This document shows positions 37,842 through 44,812 of a stretch of DNA of 64,000 bases, in pieces. The stretch lies in the NCBI GenBank assembly GCA_034430215.1, contig DAOUFE010000006.1, forward strand, positions 109,881-173,880, given 5' to 3'. Below the pieces are notes generated by a model. It saw only the letters and a list, made by a program, of their open reading frames with translations. It did not search any database and was not told the DNA's origin. The position numbers were made by a program, and so were the translations under genes. Position 1 is the stretch's first letter, and every line of letters starts with the position of its first letter. The stretch comes from UBA4782 sp034430215. GTDB taxonomy: Bacteria > Chloroflexota > Anaerolineae > Anaerolineales > Anaerolineaceae.

Positions 37842-37846
37842 ACAAC

Positions 37847-37877
37847 AAAAACGATGCCCTGATCAGGGCATCGTTTT
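37847..37877. terminator. Bidirectional intrinsic terminator
   Basis: Stem CGATGCCCT / AGGGCATCG with a GATC loop (37,852-37,873) is flanked by an A-tract on the left and TTTTTT on the right. It reads as a terminator on both strands. It lies between the end of the giant gene (+) and the end of the convergent glycosidase gene (-). Confidence 0.9.
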
Positions 37878-37899
37878 TTCATCTAAAGTGAGCTGTGCG

Positions 37900-38883
37900 T
37901 TAACCAATAAATAAGATATCGCTGGTACCACGCTCTTTATTCTTTCCCAACGGATTATTAACAACCCTGCCCATAAAGTACATTGTGGATGAGCCGCCAC
38001 CATCGATATTGTAAGCATCTGTGCAGCCAAGGTCTTTGAAAATTTGTGCAAATTCGGTCAGGGTTACACCTTTGCTGTAACCAGGACTTCTGCCATCCAC
38101 AACTACAAAGACAAAGTGATTGTTATCGATGATGACTACACCTGTACGCGGCTGGTTGCCCTGGATAGGGTGGTTGCCAAAATTGGTGTCGATCTCGACA
38201 TTGGATAGATTTTCTGCGATCACATTATTTTCAATCAGGGCTGGTCCAAAGGAGAGGGTATTCCAGACACCTTCATCCAAAAGTTCCTCCGCACTGGTTT
38301 GCGTTTCATCATAGATTTTCATTGATCCATTGAGGTAAAAAGCCAGACCAATCCTTGCAGGTTTATCACGATAAATCACTCCATTCCGGATCACGATACC
38401 ATCACTGCGAAAACCGTAATAGTCACCATTGATCGCAAAAATAGCATTATTTGCTTCTGCAATTTGCGAAGTGTATTCAATGATATTTCTTCCAAATTGA
38501 TTATCGGCAAAAGCGCTTTGCAGTTGGGTGGCGTTCAAAATGGCAACGTCTGCCACAAAATACGTTACTGTGTCTTCTCCACTCCCAGTGGAAATTTCTT
38601 TAATGGATATTGAAACAGAAGAACTTTGATAGTTCCAATCATCCGAAGTGATGGTATCTACGCCACTTTCTGTAAGTGCTGTTTCCGTCTCGTTTGAGAC
38701 GGTTTCCGTTGTCGATTCTTCTGTCTGGATTGCTTTCGCTGCGACAGGTGTAGTGGAATATGCCAAAACATCTTCAATTTCGACATGTTTAATCAAATAT
38801 CGGTCTGCCGCCAGGTATGCGATCGAACCCAGGATGATAACAACGGATGCAATGATAAGGATTGTTTTCTTTGATTTGCTCAT
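37900..38883 (-). CDS. Membrane-anchored phosphodiester glycosidase family (NAGPA domain)
   Basis: The 327-residue protein starts with a short basic segment and one hydrophobic helix (about residues 7-27), then a Ser/Thr/Glu-rich linker (to ~80). A NAGPA-type domain follows (about 90-327). Family hallmarks are visible: NGDYYG at 152-157, RTGV at 246-249, DGR at 263-265 and NIDGGGSST at 292-300. NAGPA-family enzymes hydrolyse phosphodiester-linked sugars. Bacterial members are often tied to envelope or exopolysaccharide glycans. The helix should place the domain outside the membrane. The gene stands alone, facing the giant gene across a shared terminator. The substrate is unknown. Only a weak purine-rich ribosome site (AACGAGA) precedes the ATG. 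Confidence 0.88.
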   Translation of the reverse strand: MSKSKKTILIIASVVIILGSIAYLAADRYLIKHVEIEDVLAYSTTPVAAKAIQTEESTTETVSNETETALTESGVDTITSDDWNYQSSSVSISIKEISTGSGEDTVTYFVADVAILNATQLQSAFADNQFGRNIIEYTSQIAEANNAIFAINGDYYGFRSDGIVIRNGVIYRDKPARIGLAFYLNGSMKIYDETQTSAEELLDEGVWNTLSFGPALIENNVIAENLSNVEIDTNFGNHPIQGNQPRTGVVIIDNNHFVFVVVDGRSPGYSKGVTLTEFAQIFKDLGCTDAYNIDGGGSSTMYFMGRVVNNPLGKNKERGTSDILFIG

Positions 38884-39065
38884 TCTCGTTACGCTTTTTT
38901 ATCTAAGATGAATTTTCTGGTTCCTTAATTAATGTTTCTGTAAATTTTCGATCAATTAGCCAGCTTTCTTAATTGTAGGTATTCCGAATTCTGTTTGGTG
39001 TAGATATGGTATAGAAAAGACAAGAGGGGAGTTATTAAACAGTGCGGTGATTTACTTTGCACAAT

Positions 39066-39094
39066 TTGACGATGAAAAAATGGAAAGATATACC
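39066..39094 (+). promoter_or_regulatory. Candidate sigma-70-type promoter for the DedA gene
   Basis: TTGACG (39,066-39,071), a 17-base spacer and TATACC (39,089-39,094) give a good -35/-10 pair about 90 bases upstream of the DedA-family start. The rest of the ~300-base gap between the divergent genes (38,884-39,182) shows no other clear element. Confidence 0.45.
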
Positions 39095-39182
39095 AGTTTT
39101 AAACCTAAGGGTTGTACTTTGCTCATAAAATCACAATTGTACACACAGGATCAGGACAGAAATAAATAATTCTCGAGTAAAA

Positions 39183-39758
39183 ATGTTAAACTCTCAAATT
39201 TTATTGAACTCGCAAAGCATTTTCCCCTATTGCATTTTATTAGTAGCAACAATGATCGAAGGTCCCATAACCCTATTCATTGGAGGTGTGGCAATTTCCA
39301 GTGGATTGTTGCAGCCTATTCCTGTTTATCTTGCGGTAGTTACCGGTAACCTTATTGGTGATAGTTTCTGGTATGGGCTGGGGCGATTTGCAAAGATCGA
39401 ATGGATTGCCCGAATTGGTACGAAGTTTGGGTTCAATCTACAAAAGATTCGACAGCTCCAACAAGGCATTCAAAAACTAGCCCCAAAGCTCATTTTTTGT
39501 GCGAAGTTCACTGTTGGCTTGCCAATCCCTACGTTAATCGCAGTTGGTTTGAGCCGCGTAGCCCCAAATCGTTGGGTAGGAGCTTTGGTGGTCGGTGAGT
39601 TGATCAAGTCGGCTGTATTTGTGTATGCGGGATATTTGTATACAACGGCGATCCAACAGGTTTCGACGGGTATTCAGATCATTCTTTGGGGAATGACAAC
39701 TGTGGTTGTTTTGGGTGGAATAGTCTGGTTCAAGTTAAGGAAAAAGAAGCATGCATAA
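39183..39758 (+). CDS. DedA/VTT-domain membrane protein
   Basis: The 191-residue polytopic protein matches the DedA (SNARE-associated, VTT) family. It has an early E-G-P-I-T-L re-entrant-like segment, G-N-L-I-G-D-x-F-W-Y-x-L-G-R, then a K-F-x-x-G-L-P-I-P-T helix region and a final hydrophobic helix before a basic tail (RKKKHA). Family members are proposed lipid scramblases or transporters, including undecaprenyl-phosphate and phospholipid flippases. The length is usual for the family. The ribosome site is poor; ATG 39,252 is a later alternative start but would remove the first helix. A glycosyltransferase follows 62 bases downstream, so a two-gene transcript for lipid-linked sugar metabolism is plausible. 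Confidence 0.82.
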   Translation: MLNSQILLNSQSIFPYCILLVATMIEGPITLFIGGVAISSGLLQPIPVYLAVVTGNLIGDSFWYGLGRFAKIEWIARIGTKFGFNLQKIRQLQQGIQKLAPKLIFCAKFTVGLPIPTLIAVGLSRVAPNRWVGALVVGELIKSAVFVYAGYLYTTAIQQVSTGIQIILWGMTTVVVLGGIVWFKLRKKKHA

Positions 39759-39820
39759 TCGTTTTATGTTGGTTTATCTCATCAGGATTTTATCGATGGT
39801 AATAGAAAAGGAGCATTAAT

Positions 39821-40468
39821 ATGATAACAACAAAAGCCCCCCGCATTCTGGCATTGATACCGGCATACAACGAAGAACGGTATGTTGCTGCGGTTGTAAA
39901 AGAAGCTTCTGCTTATCTTCCCGTTTTAGTGGTCGATGATGGTTCGAAAGACGACACTGCGTTTCAAGCTGGAGAAGCTGGTGCAGAAGTTCTCCTGCAA
40001 ACAACCAATAGAGGGAAAGGCGCGGCACTGAGAGAAGGATTTCGTTTGGCTCTGGCGCAAGGATATGATGCAGTGATCACGTTGGATGCTGATGGGCAGC
40101 ATGACCCCAAACAAATTCCTACGTTTATCCAGGAGTATATTTCCCGGCAACCTGACCTCATCATTGGACAGCGTGATTTTTCGATCATGCCGATTGTTCG
40201 AAAAATGAGCAATACGATTGGCACCCATCTCTTTTCCTGGGCAGTCAGGCAAACGATCCCAGATAATCAATGTGGGTACCGCCTGATAAGCCGGAGGTTG
40301 ATGCTGGAACTGTTGGAACCCACAGAACAGGGATATGAGTTCGAGGTTGAAATGATCGTGAAATGTATCCAGTATCACTTTACATTGGATTGGGTACCTG
40401 TACGCACGATCTACGGGGATGAGATAAGTCATATCAACCCCTTGAAACATGGGGTTAAATTTATTTAA
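39821..40468 (+). CDS. Family 2 glycosyltransferase (dolichol-phosphate-mannose-synthase-like)
   Basis: This 215-residue GT-A enzyme follows a clear AAAGGAG ribosome site. Nucleotide-sugar motifs are VVDDGSKDDT (38-46), NRGKGAALREG (63-73) and the DxD-like LDADGQHDP (88-96). Acceptor-side motifs are DNQCGYRLISR (148-158) and EFEVEMIVK (173-181), then YGDEISHINPLKH (198-210). This set matches DPM1/GtrB-like enzymes that transfer a sugar to a polyprenyl phosphate on the cytoplasmic face. The protein stops shortly after the last motif and has no C-terminal membrane segments, so it is soluble or peripherally bound. It probably shares a transcript with the DedA-family gene. Confidence 0.88.
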   Translation: MITTKAPRILALIPAYNEERYVAAVVKEASAYLPVLVVDDGSKDDTAFQAGEAGAEVLLQTTNRGKGAALREGFRLALAQGYDAVITLDADGQHDPKQIPTFIQEYISRQPDLIIGQRDFSIMPIVRKMSNTIGTHLFSWAVRQTIPDNQCGYRLISRRLMLELLEPTEQGYEFEVEMIVKCIQYHFTLDWVPVRTIYGDEISHINPLKHGVKFI

Positions 40469-40593
40469 GTATCCTTACGCGCAAGAAAAACGTTGAGCCA
40501 GGTGAGAAGAACCAGGGTCAATAAACCAAGAGTTTCATCTCATAAAAATCAGAAACTGTACTGTTGCAGTCGAGATGATAGTAGTTTAACAAA

Positions 40594-42954
40594 CTAGCTT
40601 TCATTCGCCTCTTTCAATGCAGCCTGAATTCTACCTAACCGCTGCTGCCTTTCACTCGCAAAGCGCTGGATACCTTCCAGTACCCATTCGGGTGAGAGGT
40701 GGGCTTCATCGATGACATCTTCCAGTCTGCCGCCTGTACGCCAGCGATCATCCCAATCGGAGGAAAGAGCATATTCTTCACTGATTGAATTGAAGATCCA
40801 ATCATGCATCAACCAGCGTGCCTGGGTGGTGATCACGGTAGAATCCAGTTTATCTGCTGGTGAAAGAACCCTCTTCTGGTATTCCTGAGATTGCAGGGAG
40901 AATAGTTGTGGGCTGGCTGCATAAATGATCTTTACATTGATCTTTTGTGCATCAAGCAAAGGTAGTATTTTCACCACTGAAGCCATCGCGCTGGTGCCTT
41001 GAACAATAACTGTACCCGCATGGGGTAAACCCGGGGTATATTCCCGTGCGATATACGCTCCTCTGGCTGATTCAAAGTGCGAGGGCATTCTCAGTGCCTG
41101 ACGGTCGGGTATTTCAATAGGGGGACGGGTGAGATGCAGGGCAACGATAGGTACATTCGTTGCCAATGCTGCTCCCAGTAAAACAGGAACTTCATTGTGC
41201 TCCCAGGGATAGAGGTTAATGATCTTTCCTTTTGGGAAAAGCTGGGTGACACCCGGAGAGAAAATTCCAAAATGGGTTCGGCTGTCATCCGCTGTTTCGG
41301 GTCCTGAATGCCCTGCAATCCAGATGACTTTTCCGATCTTCAACTGGCAGTCCTGTTCCAATTGACTGAGCAGGCGAAACAATCCATACTTGAGGTAGGA
41401 GAAAGAGCCATAGGTGGAGCAGGCTCCCCAAAAACCATCGAATTCCTTTTCGGGATGCTCAGAGAGGTTGACACTAACCAGACCACTGATGATGCCCGCA
41501 TTGGCAAATTCAGTGATCTCCTGCGGAAGGATGACGCCTTCTGGTGTACCCGAACGCAGATACCAGCCATACCCTTTGAAATCATCATACTTTGCGCCAA
41601 AACCACTCAGGTTGGTGGATTCTGCCAGGTCAGCAGATGCTACCAAAAAGAGCGGACGATCGTACTCTTTCGCGCCAAAGGCGTTCACCCATGCACCCCA
41701 TTTTCCAAGCGCTGCCCGGTTGGGGACTTTTTCCCCTGGTCTGACAAACAGATCCTGTGGGTAATTTTGATAATCCAACAGCCGTTTATCCAGGAAAGGG
41801 TTGCCTTTTTTACCCAGGGTGAAGCTGGAAATGGTATCGGGAACACTATCGCCCAGGTTTACCAGAGTGTCTGTCAGATAATCCACCAGAGCCTGATCCT
41901 GATGTAACACATCCAAGACAACCTGAAGGTTGTCAGTAAATTCTTTTCTCAGTGCAAGAGGGTCATTTGGAGCATGCCCATTTGAATTCACAAAGCTTAC
42001 TCTATACTTGTCTGCGAACTCTCGCCTGGTCTGCCAGTAGAGGTCATTATTGAATGAGTGTGGTGATCCATGAGAGGTGTTGTCGTATTTATAATATCCT
42101 CTTCCTTTGCGGGTCTTGAACCAGATCCCTTTTGGGGTATGTGCGGGATTGGGGGAGTAGATTGCATTATTGAGCGTCTCCGCAATTGATTTCCAATCAC
42201 TACCTTCCTCGGTACCAAACGCCTGCCAGCCGTGACTCTCGAACCAGAGTTGTGGTGTGCCATATACAACAGAGCTGACGGTGTGGTCGTCGACTCCGTA
42301 GTCATTCCAATCGAGAATAAAATAAAGATTATCCAGCTCCAATCCATACGCAGAATTAAGTGTCTCTTGCACTCCGCCAGGAGTGAAACCGCCCTCACCA
42401 TCGAAGGCGAATACTTTCACTTCGGCCGCACCAGCCCGTTTCAATGCCAGGGCTTCCCCTGCTGCCGCAGGCGCACCATGACCGGAAGGTCCAGTATTGA
42501 ATTTTAAGAAGAGGGTTTTTCCATCCATTTCCGCATGACCTGATAACCCACCACGCTCACGGAAACCCACCAGGTCTTCCCAGTAGAGAATTTCTTCACG
42601 AGGGTTGGGGTTTGCATAACGTGGATCTCCAGTTTGTTGATACTTGATACGCAGGGCTTCATTGAAAACTGCAAGAGTGCAATAAACGAGAGGAACAGTG
42701 TGACCACCCATTAAAACAAAACGGTCTGCAAAACGCTTTGAGGGATTACGGATATCCCAACGCATCGCACCACTCAATAAGGTTGCTAGAAAAGCATGTA
42801 CTTTTGAGCGCGAGCCTCCCGGGTGACCGCTCTGGCGATAGTTCATGATGATATCGATCAATTGGTCGACCAGGTCTTTTGTTTTTTCCCAGTAAGCGAA
42901 ATTGGGGGAAAGGTCAGCTACTTTTTGTTGGACGGCATTGGGAGAAGAGATCAT
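40594..42954 (-). CDS. Divergent transketolase-family enzyme (thiamine diphosphate)
   Basis: The 786-residue protein follows the transketolase order but is ~120 residues longer than typical enzymes. Seen motifs: SGHPGGS (42-48), GGHT (83-86), GPSGHG (155-160), the thiamine-diphosphate motif DGEGG...WND (185-218) and HGSPH (295-299). A C-terminal half has the likely catalytic Glu in EITEFANAG (Glu482) and substrate-site His in AGHSGPE and RTHFG (His549, His561). These parallel transketolase residues that bind the cofactor and sugar phosphate. It lacks the phosphoketolase cofactor segment, so a transketolase-type ketol transfer is more likely, with substrate uncertain. An AGAGGAAA ribosome site precedes the ATG. 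No other pentose-phosphate gene is nearby. Confidence 0.8.
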   Translation of the reverse strand: MISSPNAVQQKVADLSPNFAYWEKTKDLVDQLIDIIMNYRQSGHPGGSRSKVHAFLATLLSGAMRWDIRNPSKRFADRFVLMGGHTVPLVYCTLAVFNEALRIKYQQTGDPRYANPNPREEILYWEDLVGFRERGGLSGHAEMDGKTLFLKFNTGPSGHGAPAAAGEALALKRAGAAEVKVFAFDGEGGFTPGGVQETLNSAYGLELDNLYFILDWNDYGVDDHTVSSVVYGTPQLWFESHGWQAFGTEEGSDWKSIAETLNNAIYSPNPAHTPKGIWFKTRKGRGYYKYDNTSHGSPHSFNNDLYWQTRREFADKYRVSFVNSNGHAPNDPLALRKEFTDNLQVVLDVLHQDQALVDYLTDTLVNLGDSVPDTISSFTLGKKGNPFLDKRLLDYQNYPQDLFVRPGEKVPNRAALGKWGAWVNAFGAKEYDRPLFLVASADLAESTNLSGFGAKYDDFKGYGWYLRSGTPEGVILPQEITEFANAGIISGLVSVNLSEHPEKEFDGFWGACSTYGSFSYLKYGLFRLLSQLEQDCQLKIGKVIWIAGHSGPETADDSRTHFGIFSPGVTQLFPKGKIINLYPWEHNEVPVLLGAALATNVPIVALHLTRPPIEIPDRQALRMPSHFESARGAYIAREYTPGLPHAGTVIVQGTSAMASVVKILPLLDAQKINVKIIYAASPQLFSLQSQEYQKRVLSPADKLDSTVITTQARWLMHDWIFNSISEEYALSSDWDDRWRTGGRLEDVIDEAHLSPEWVLEGIQRFASERQQRLGRIQAALKEANES

Positions 42955-43005
42955 GGAATGTTTCCTCTAGTGAAAGCCAAAACGGAAATTATTTATCGAT
43001 ATTGG

Positions 43006-43034
43006 ATTAAGGATGCAAAAGAATAGAGCATCAA
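43006..43034 (-). promoter_or_regulatory. Candidate promoter of the transketolase-family gene
   Basis: Read on the minus strand: TTGATG (43,034-43,029), 17 bases, then CTTAAT (43,011-43,006), about 50 bases upstream of the ATG. Each hexamer matches consensus at four of six positions, so this is only a candidate. Confidence 0.3.
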
Positions 43035-43274
43035 AAGAATCATACCATTGTACTGTGAAGCTGAAAACTCTATCCATGCAAAATCAAAACGCTAAGATCA
43101 ATTGATGCCTAAAGAAGAAATGAGGCTTGAGTTTGGATATTATGCGGAAAAGAAAGATTACAAGAAATTTATTTTTAAAGAGTAATTCAAAAATTTTTTA
43201 TGAGTTTATGAATTCGTAAACCAGGATCATATGGGCAGGAATTCGGCAAGAGAACCTGAGGCTTTATTACCATT

Positions 43275-43290
43275 TTTGAGCCGGCTCAAA
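43275..43290. repeat. Perfect 16-base palindrome
   Basis: TTTGAGCCGGCTCAAA is self-complementary with no loop. It lies 22 bases beyond the stop of the methyltransferase-like gene (minus strand) and lacks a T-tract on either side. It could be a protein-binding dyad or part of a weak terminator. Confidence 0.4.
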
Positions 43291-43312
43291 GAATTCAGCG
43301 GGAACTTTCCAT

Positions 43313-43891
43313 TCATTTTATCTTTGGGATTCCCAACCATCTGGGAGTCTTCGCCAGGTATTTCTGGTATTCTTCACCAAACGCCTGAAGACAATCTTCT
43401 TCTTCATTTTTTACCTGCGAAGCAAAAAATACCCAATTGACCACTGCAAGGATCATGAAGATCCAGGAAGCTGAGGCTATTCCTGCTCCCAATGGAATTA
43501 ATGACGTGGATAAATATAACGGATGCCTGGAAAAGCGATACACCCCGTTTGTAAAGAGCTGCCCTGAAGGAGTGGTTGCGACATTAATCAGGGATATCAG
43601 AAAAATCACAAAGCCAATAATGGATATCGTCAAACCCGTGTAGAACCATGCCGTGCCAACGCGAAGGGGAAGAAAAATGGAAACGATGAGGAGCATGATC
43701 TGAAATAACGTATCTGCGAGATTGAGCCATTTTTCTTTATCGTTGACAGGCACATCTCCCATTTTCTTGAAAATATCGCCTGATCCAAAGGCTTTATCTA
43801 TTATGATCATAAACAGAGGGTGGAGAGGAAGAAAAAGCATAAAGAGCCATGCATTACACAAGCCAATCTTAAAATCGGGAAGCCATGTCAT
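43313..43891 (-). CDS. Isoprenylcysteine/phospholipid methyltransferase-like membrane protein
   Basis: The 192-residue protein has about four to five hydrophobic segments and the C-terminal hallmark of the ICMT/PEMT superfamily. GVYRFSRHPLYLS is followed, after a further helix, by N-E-E-E-D-C-L-x-x-F-G-E-E-Y-x-x-Y and TPRW. In this superfamily the R-x-P-x-Y and E-E-x-x-L regions form the S-adenosylmethionine site. The substrate cannot be told from sequence; bacterial members are often annotated simply as isoprenylcysteine carboxyl methyltransferase family. An AGGAGA ribosome site lies just upstream of the ATG. The transketolase-family gene is downstream on the same strand but 358 bases away, so an operon is unlikely. 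Confidence 0.83.
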   Translation of the reverse strand: MTWLPDFKIGLCNAWLFMLFLPLHPLFMIIIDKAFGSGDIFKKMGDVPVNDKEKWLNLADTLFQIMLLIVSIFLPLRVGTAWFYTGLTISIIGFVIFLISLINVATTPSGQLFTNGVYRFSRHPLYLSTSLIPLGAGIASASWIFMILAVVNWVFFASQVKNEEEDCLQAFGEEYQKYLAKTPRWLGIPKIK

Positions 43892-44004
43892 TTATTCTCC
43901 TGTCAGCTAAAGTACCAAAGGAACATGAAAGACCTTTTAAATATTATTGTAGCAACATCGAAGCAGGTTTACTCATTAGGGAAAACTATTTGGTTTGAAA
44001 TGAG

Positions 44005-44018
44005 GTGACTTATGTCAC
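44005..44018. promoter_or_regulatory. Dyad GTGAC-N4-GTCAC upstream of the fur-feo operon
   Basis: GTGACTTATGTCAC is a perfect 5+5 inverted repeat with a 4-base centre, 37 bases left of the Fur box. Spacing and symmetry resemble CRP/FNR-family sites. FNR-type control of feo genes is known in enteric bacteria. The link here is an inference. Confidence 0.3.
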
Positions 44019-44042
44019 TACATCAATCTGGTTATTGCGAGT

Positions 44043-44073
44043 AATATTGAGAATGAGAATTATTCTCAATATT
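44043..44073. promoter_or_regulatory. Fur box (iron operator) upstream of fur
   Basis: Perfect 12-base arms AATATTGAGAAT / ATTCTCAATATT flank a 7-base centre. The core 44,049-44,067 reads GAGAATGAGAATTATTCTC and matches the classical 19-base Fur box (GATAATGATAATCATTATC) at 15 positions. It ends 17 bases before the fur ATG, so bound repressor would block transcription. This predicts iron-dependent autoregulation of the whole operon. Confidence 0.85.
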
Positions 44074-44090
44074 GTAATAGGATTTATATT

Positions 44091-44516
44091 ATGGAAATTA
44101 ATCAAACACTTCATTCTCAAGGTCTCCATGTCACCCGTCAGCGAAAGCTCGTGCTGGAAATTCTGAAACAATCTCAAAACCATCTGGATGCTGGGGCTAT
44201 TTTTTTTGAAGCAAAAAAGAAAGATGACCGGATCAGCCTGGCGACGGTATATAGAACGTTAGATCTTTTAAAAAAGGCGGGGTTGGTTGAAGAAAACAGC
44301 CTGGGTGAAGATCACGGGCATTTTGAAGCAACTCATGAAATTCAACATTATCATTTCACCTGCATTCATTGTGGCAAAGTCATCGAACTACAAACTGGCA
44401 AAATCCAGGATGTTGTGAGAAAAACTGGCGAACTGCAGGGTTTGAAGGTTACGGATATCCAACTATTTCTGAGGGGATATTGCTCTGATTGCCAGACAAA
44501 GGTTATGCAAAGTTGA
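44091..44516 (+). CDS. fur: Fur-family ferric uptake regulator
   Basis: The 141-residue protein has the Fur winged helix, with the recognition region ISLATVYRTLDLL at 48-60. The dimerisation/metal domain has H-Y-H-F-T-C-I-H-C-G (86-95). Two CxxC pairs, C91/C94 and C131/C134, form the structural zinc site typical of Fur. Fur represses iron-uptake genes when loaded with ferrous iron. The length is normal. An AGGA ribosome site sits eight bases before the ATG. Linkage to feoA, feoB and a Fur box supports Fur over Zur or PerR, although the paralogue cannot be settled by sequence alone. It is first in the operon; the feoA start lies 12 bases beyond its stop. Confidence 0.92.
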   Translation: MEINQTLHSQGLHVTRQRKLVLEILKQSQNHLDAGAIFFEAKKKDDRISLATVYRTLDLLKKAGLVEENSLGEDHGHFEATHEIQHYHFTCIHCGKVIELQTGKIQDVVRKTGELQGLKVTDIQLFLRGYCSDCQTKVMQS

Positions 44517-44527
44517 GGTTATGGATA

Positions 44528-44812
44528 ATGGCAGAGAGAAATAGATCACTATCACATTCCGGTAGTTTTACAGTTCATAATGATCCTCACATGTCATTAA
44601 CCGATATCCCAGTGGGGAATCGAATGATCGTCACCCAGCTCAATGGTGGAAAGGAATTCATCAGTCGTATTGCAAGCCTGGGGATCACGATTGGCACGGA
44701 AGTAACCGTTCTTCACAATCATGGACATGGTCCAATCATAGTTTCAATTATTAATTCTCATGTAGCGCTGGGACGCCATGAAGCGGAATTGATACAGGTG
44801 CAACCGCAATGA
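44528..44812 (+). CDS. feoA: FeoA, ferrous iron transport accessory protein
   Basis: The SH3-like FeoA domain spans MSLTDIPVGNRMIV to the end (about residues 22-94), including G-x-x-F-I-S-R-I-A-S-L-G-I-T-I-G-T-E-V, and V-A-L-G-R-H-E-A-E. FeoA helps FeoB-dependent ferrous uptake. I chose ATG 44,528 because a GAGG ribosome site lies eight bases upstream. That gives a 21-residue extension before the usual FeoA start. ATG 44,591 would give the standard length but has no ribosome site. The stop overlaps the feoB start (ATGA), indicating translational coupling. Confidence 0.88.
   Translation: MAERNRSLSHSGSFTVHNDPHMSLTDIPVGNRMIVTQLNGGKEFISRIASLGITIGTEVTVLHNHGHGPIIVSIINSHVALGRHEAELIQVQPQ

Larger units (their letters stand above)
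42955..43312. other. Gene-free gap (358 bases)
   Basis: The stretch lies between two minus-strand genes. It holds the candidate promoter of the transketolase-family gene and a 16-base perfect palindrome near its right end. The middle (43,060-43,270) is AT-rich and shows no gene, RNA or terminator that I can support. Confidence 0.6.

Noticed and set aside
41308..41907. 199-residue plus-strand frame
   Set aside because: Antisense to the transketolase-family gene, with no recognisable domain.
40594..42954. Phosphoketolase (Xfp)
   Set aside because: The protein is of similar length, but its N-terminus and cofactor motif match transketolase rather than the phosphoketolase pattern.
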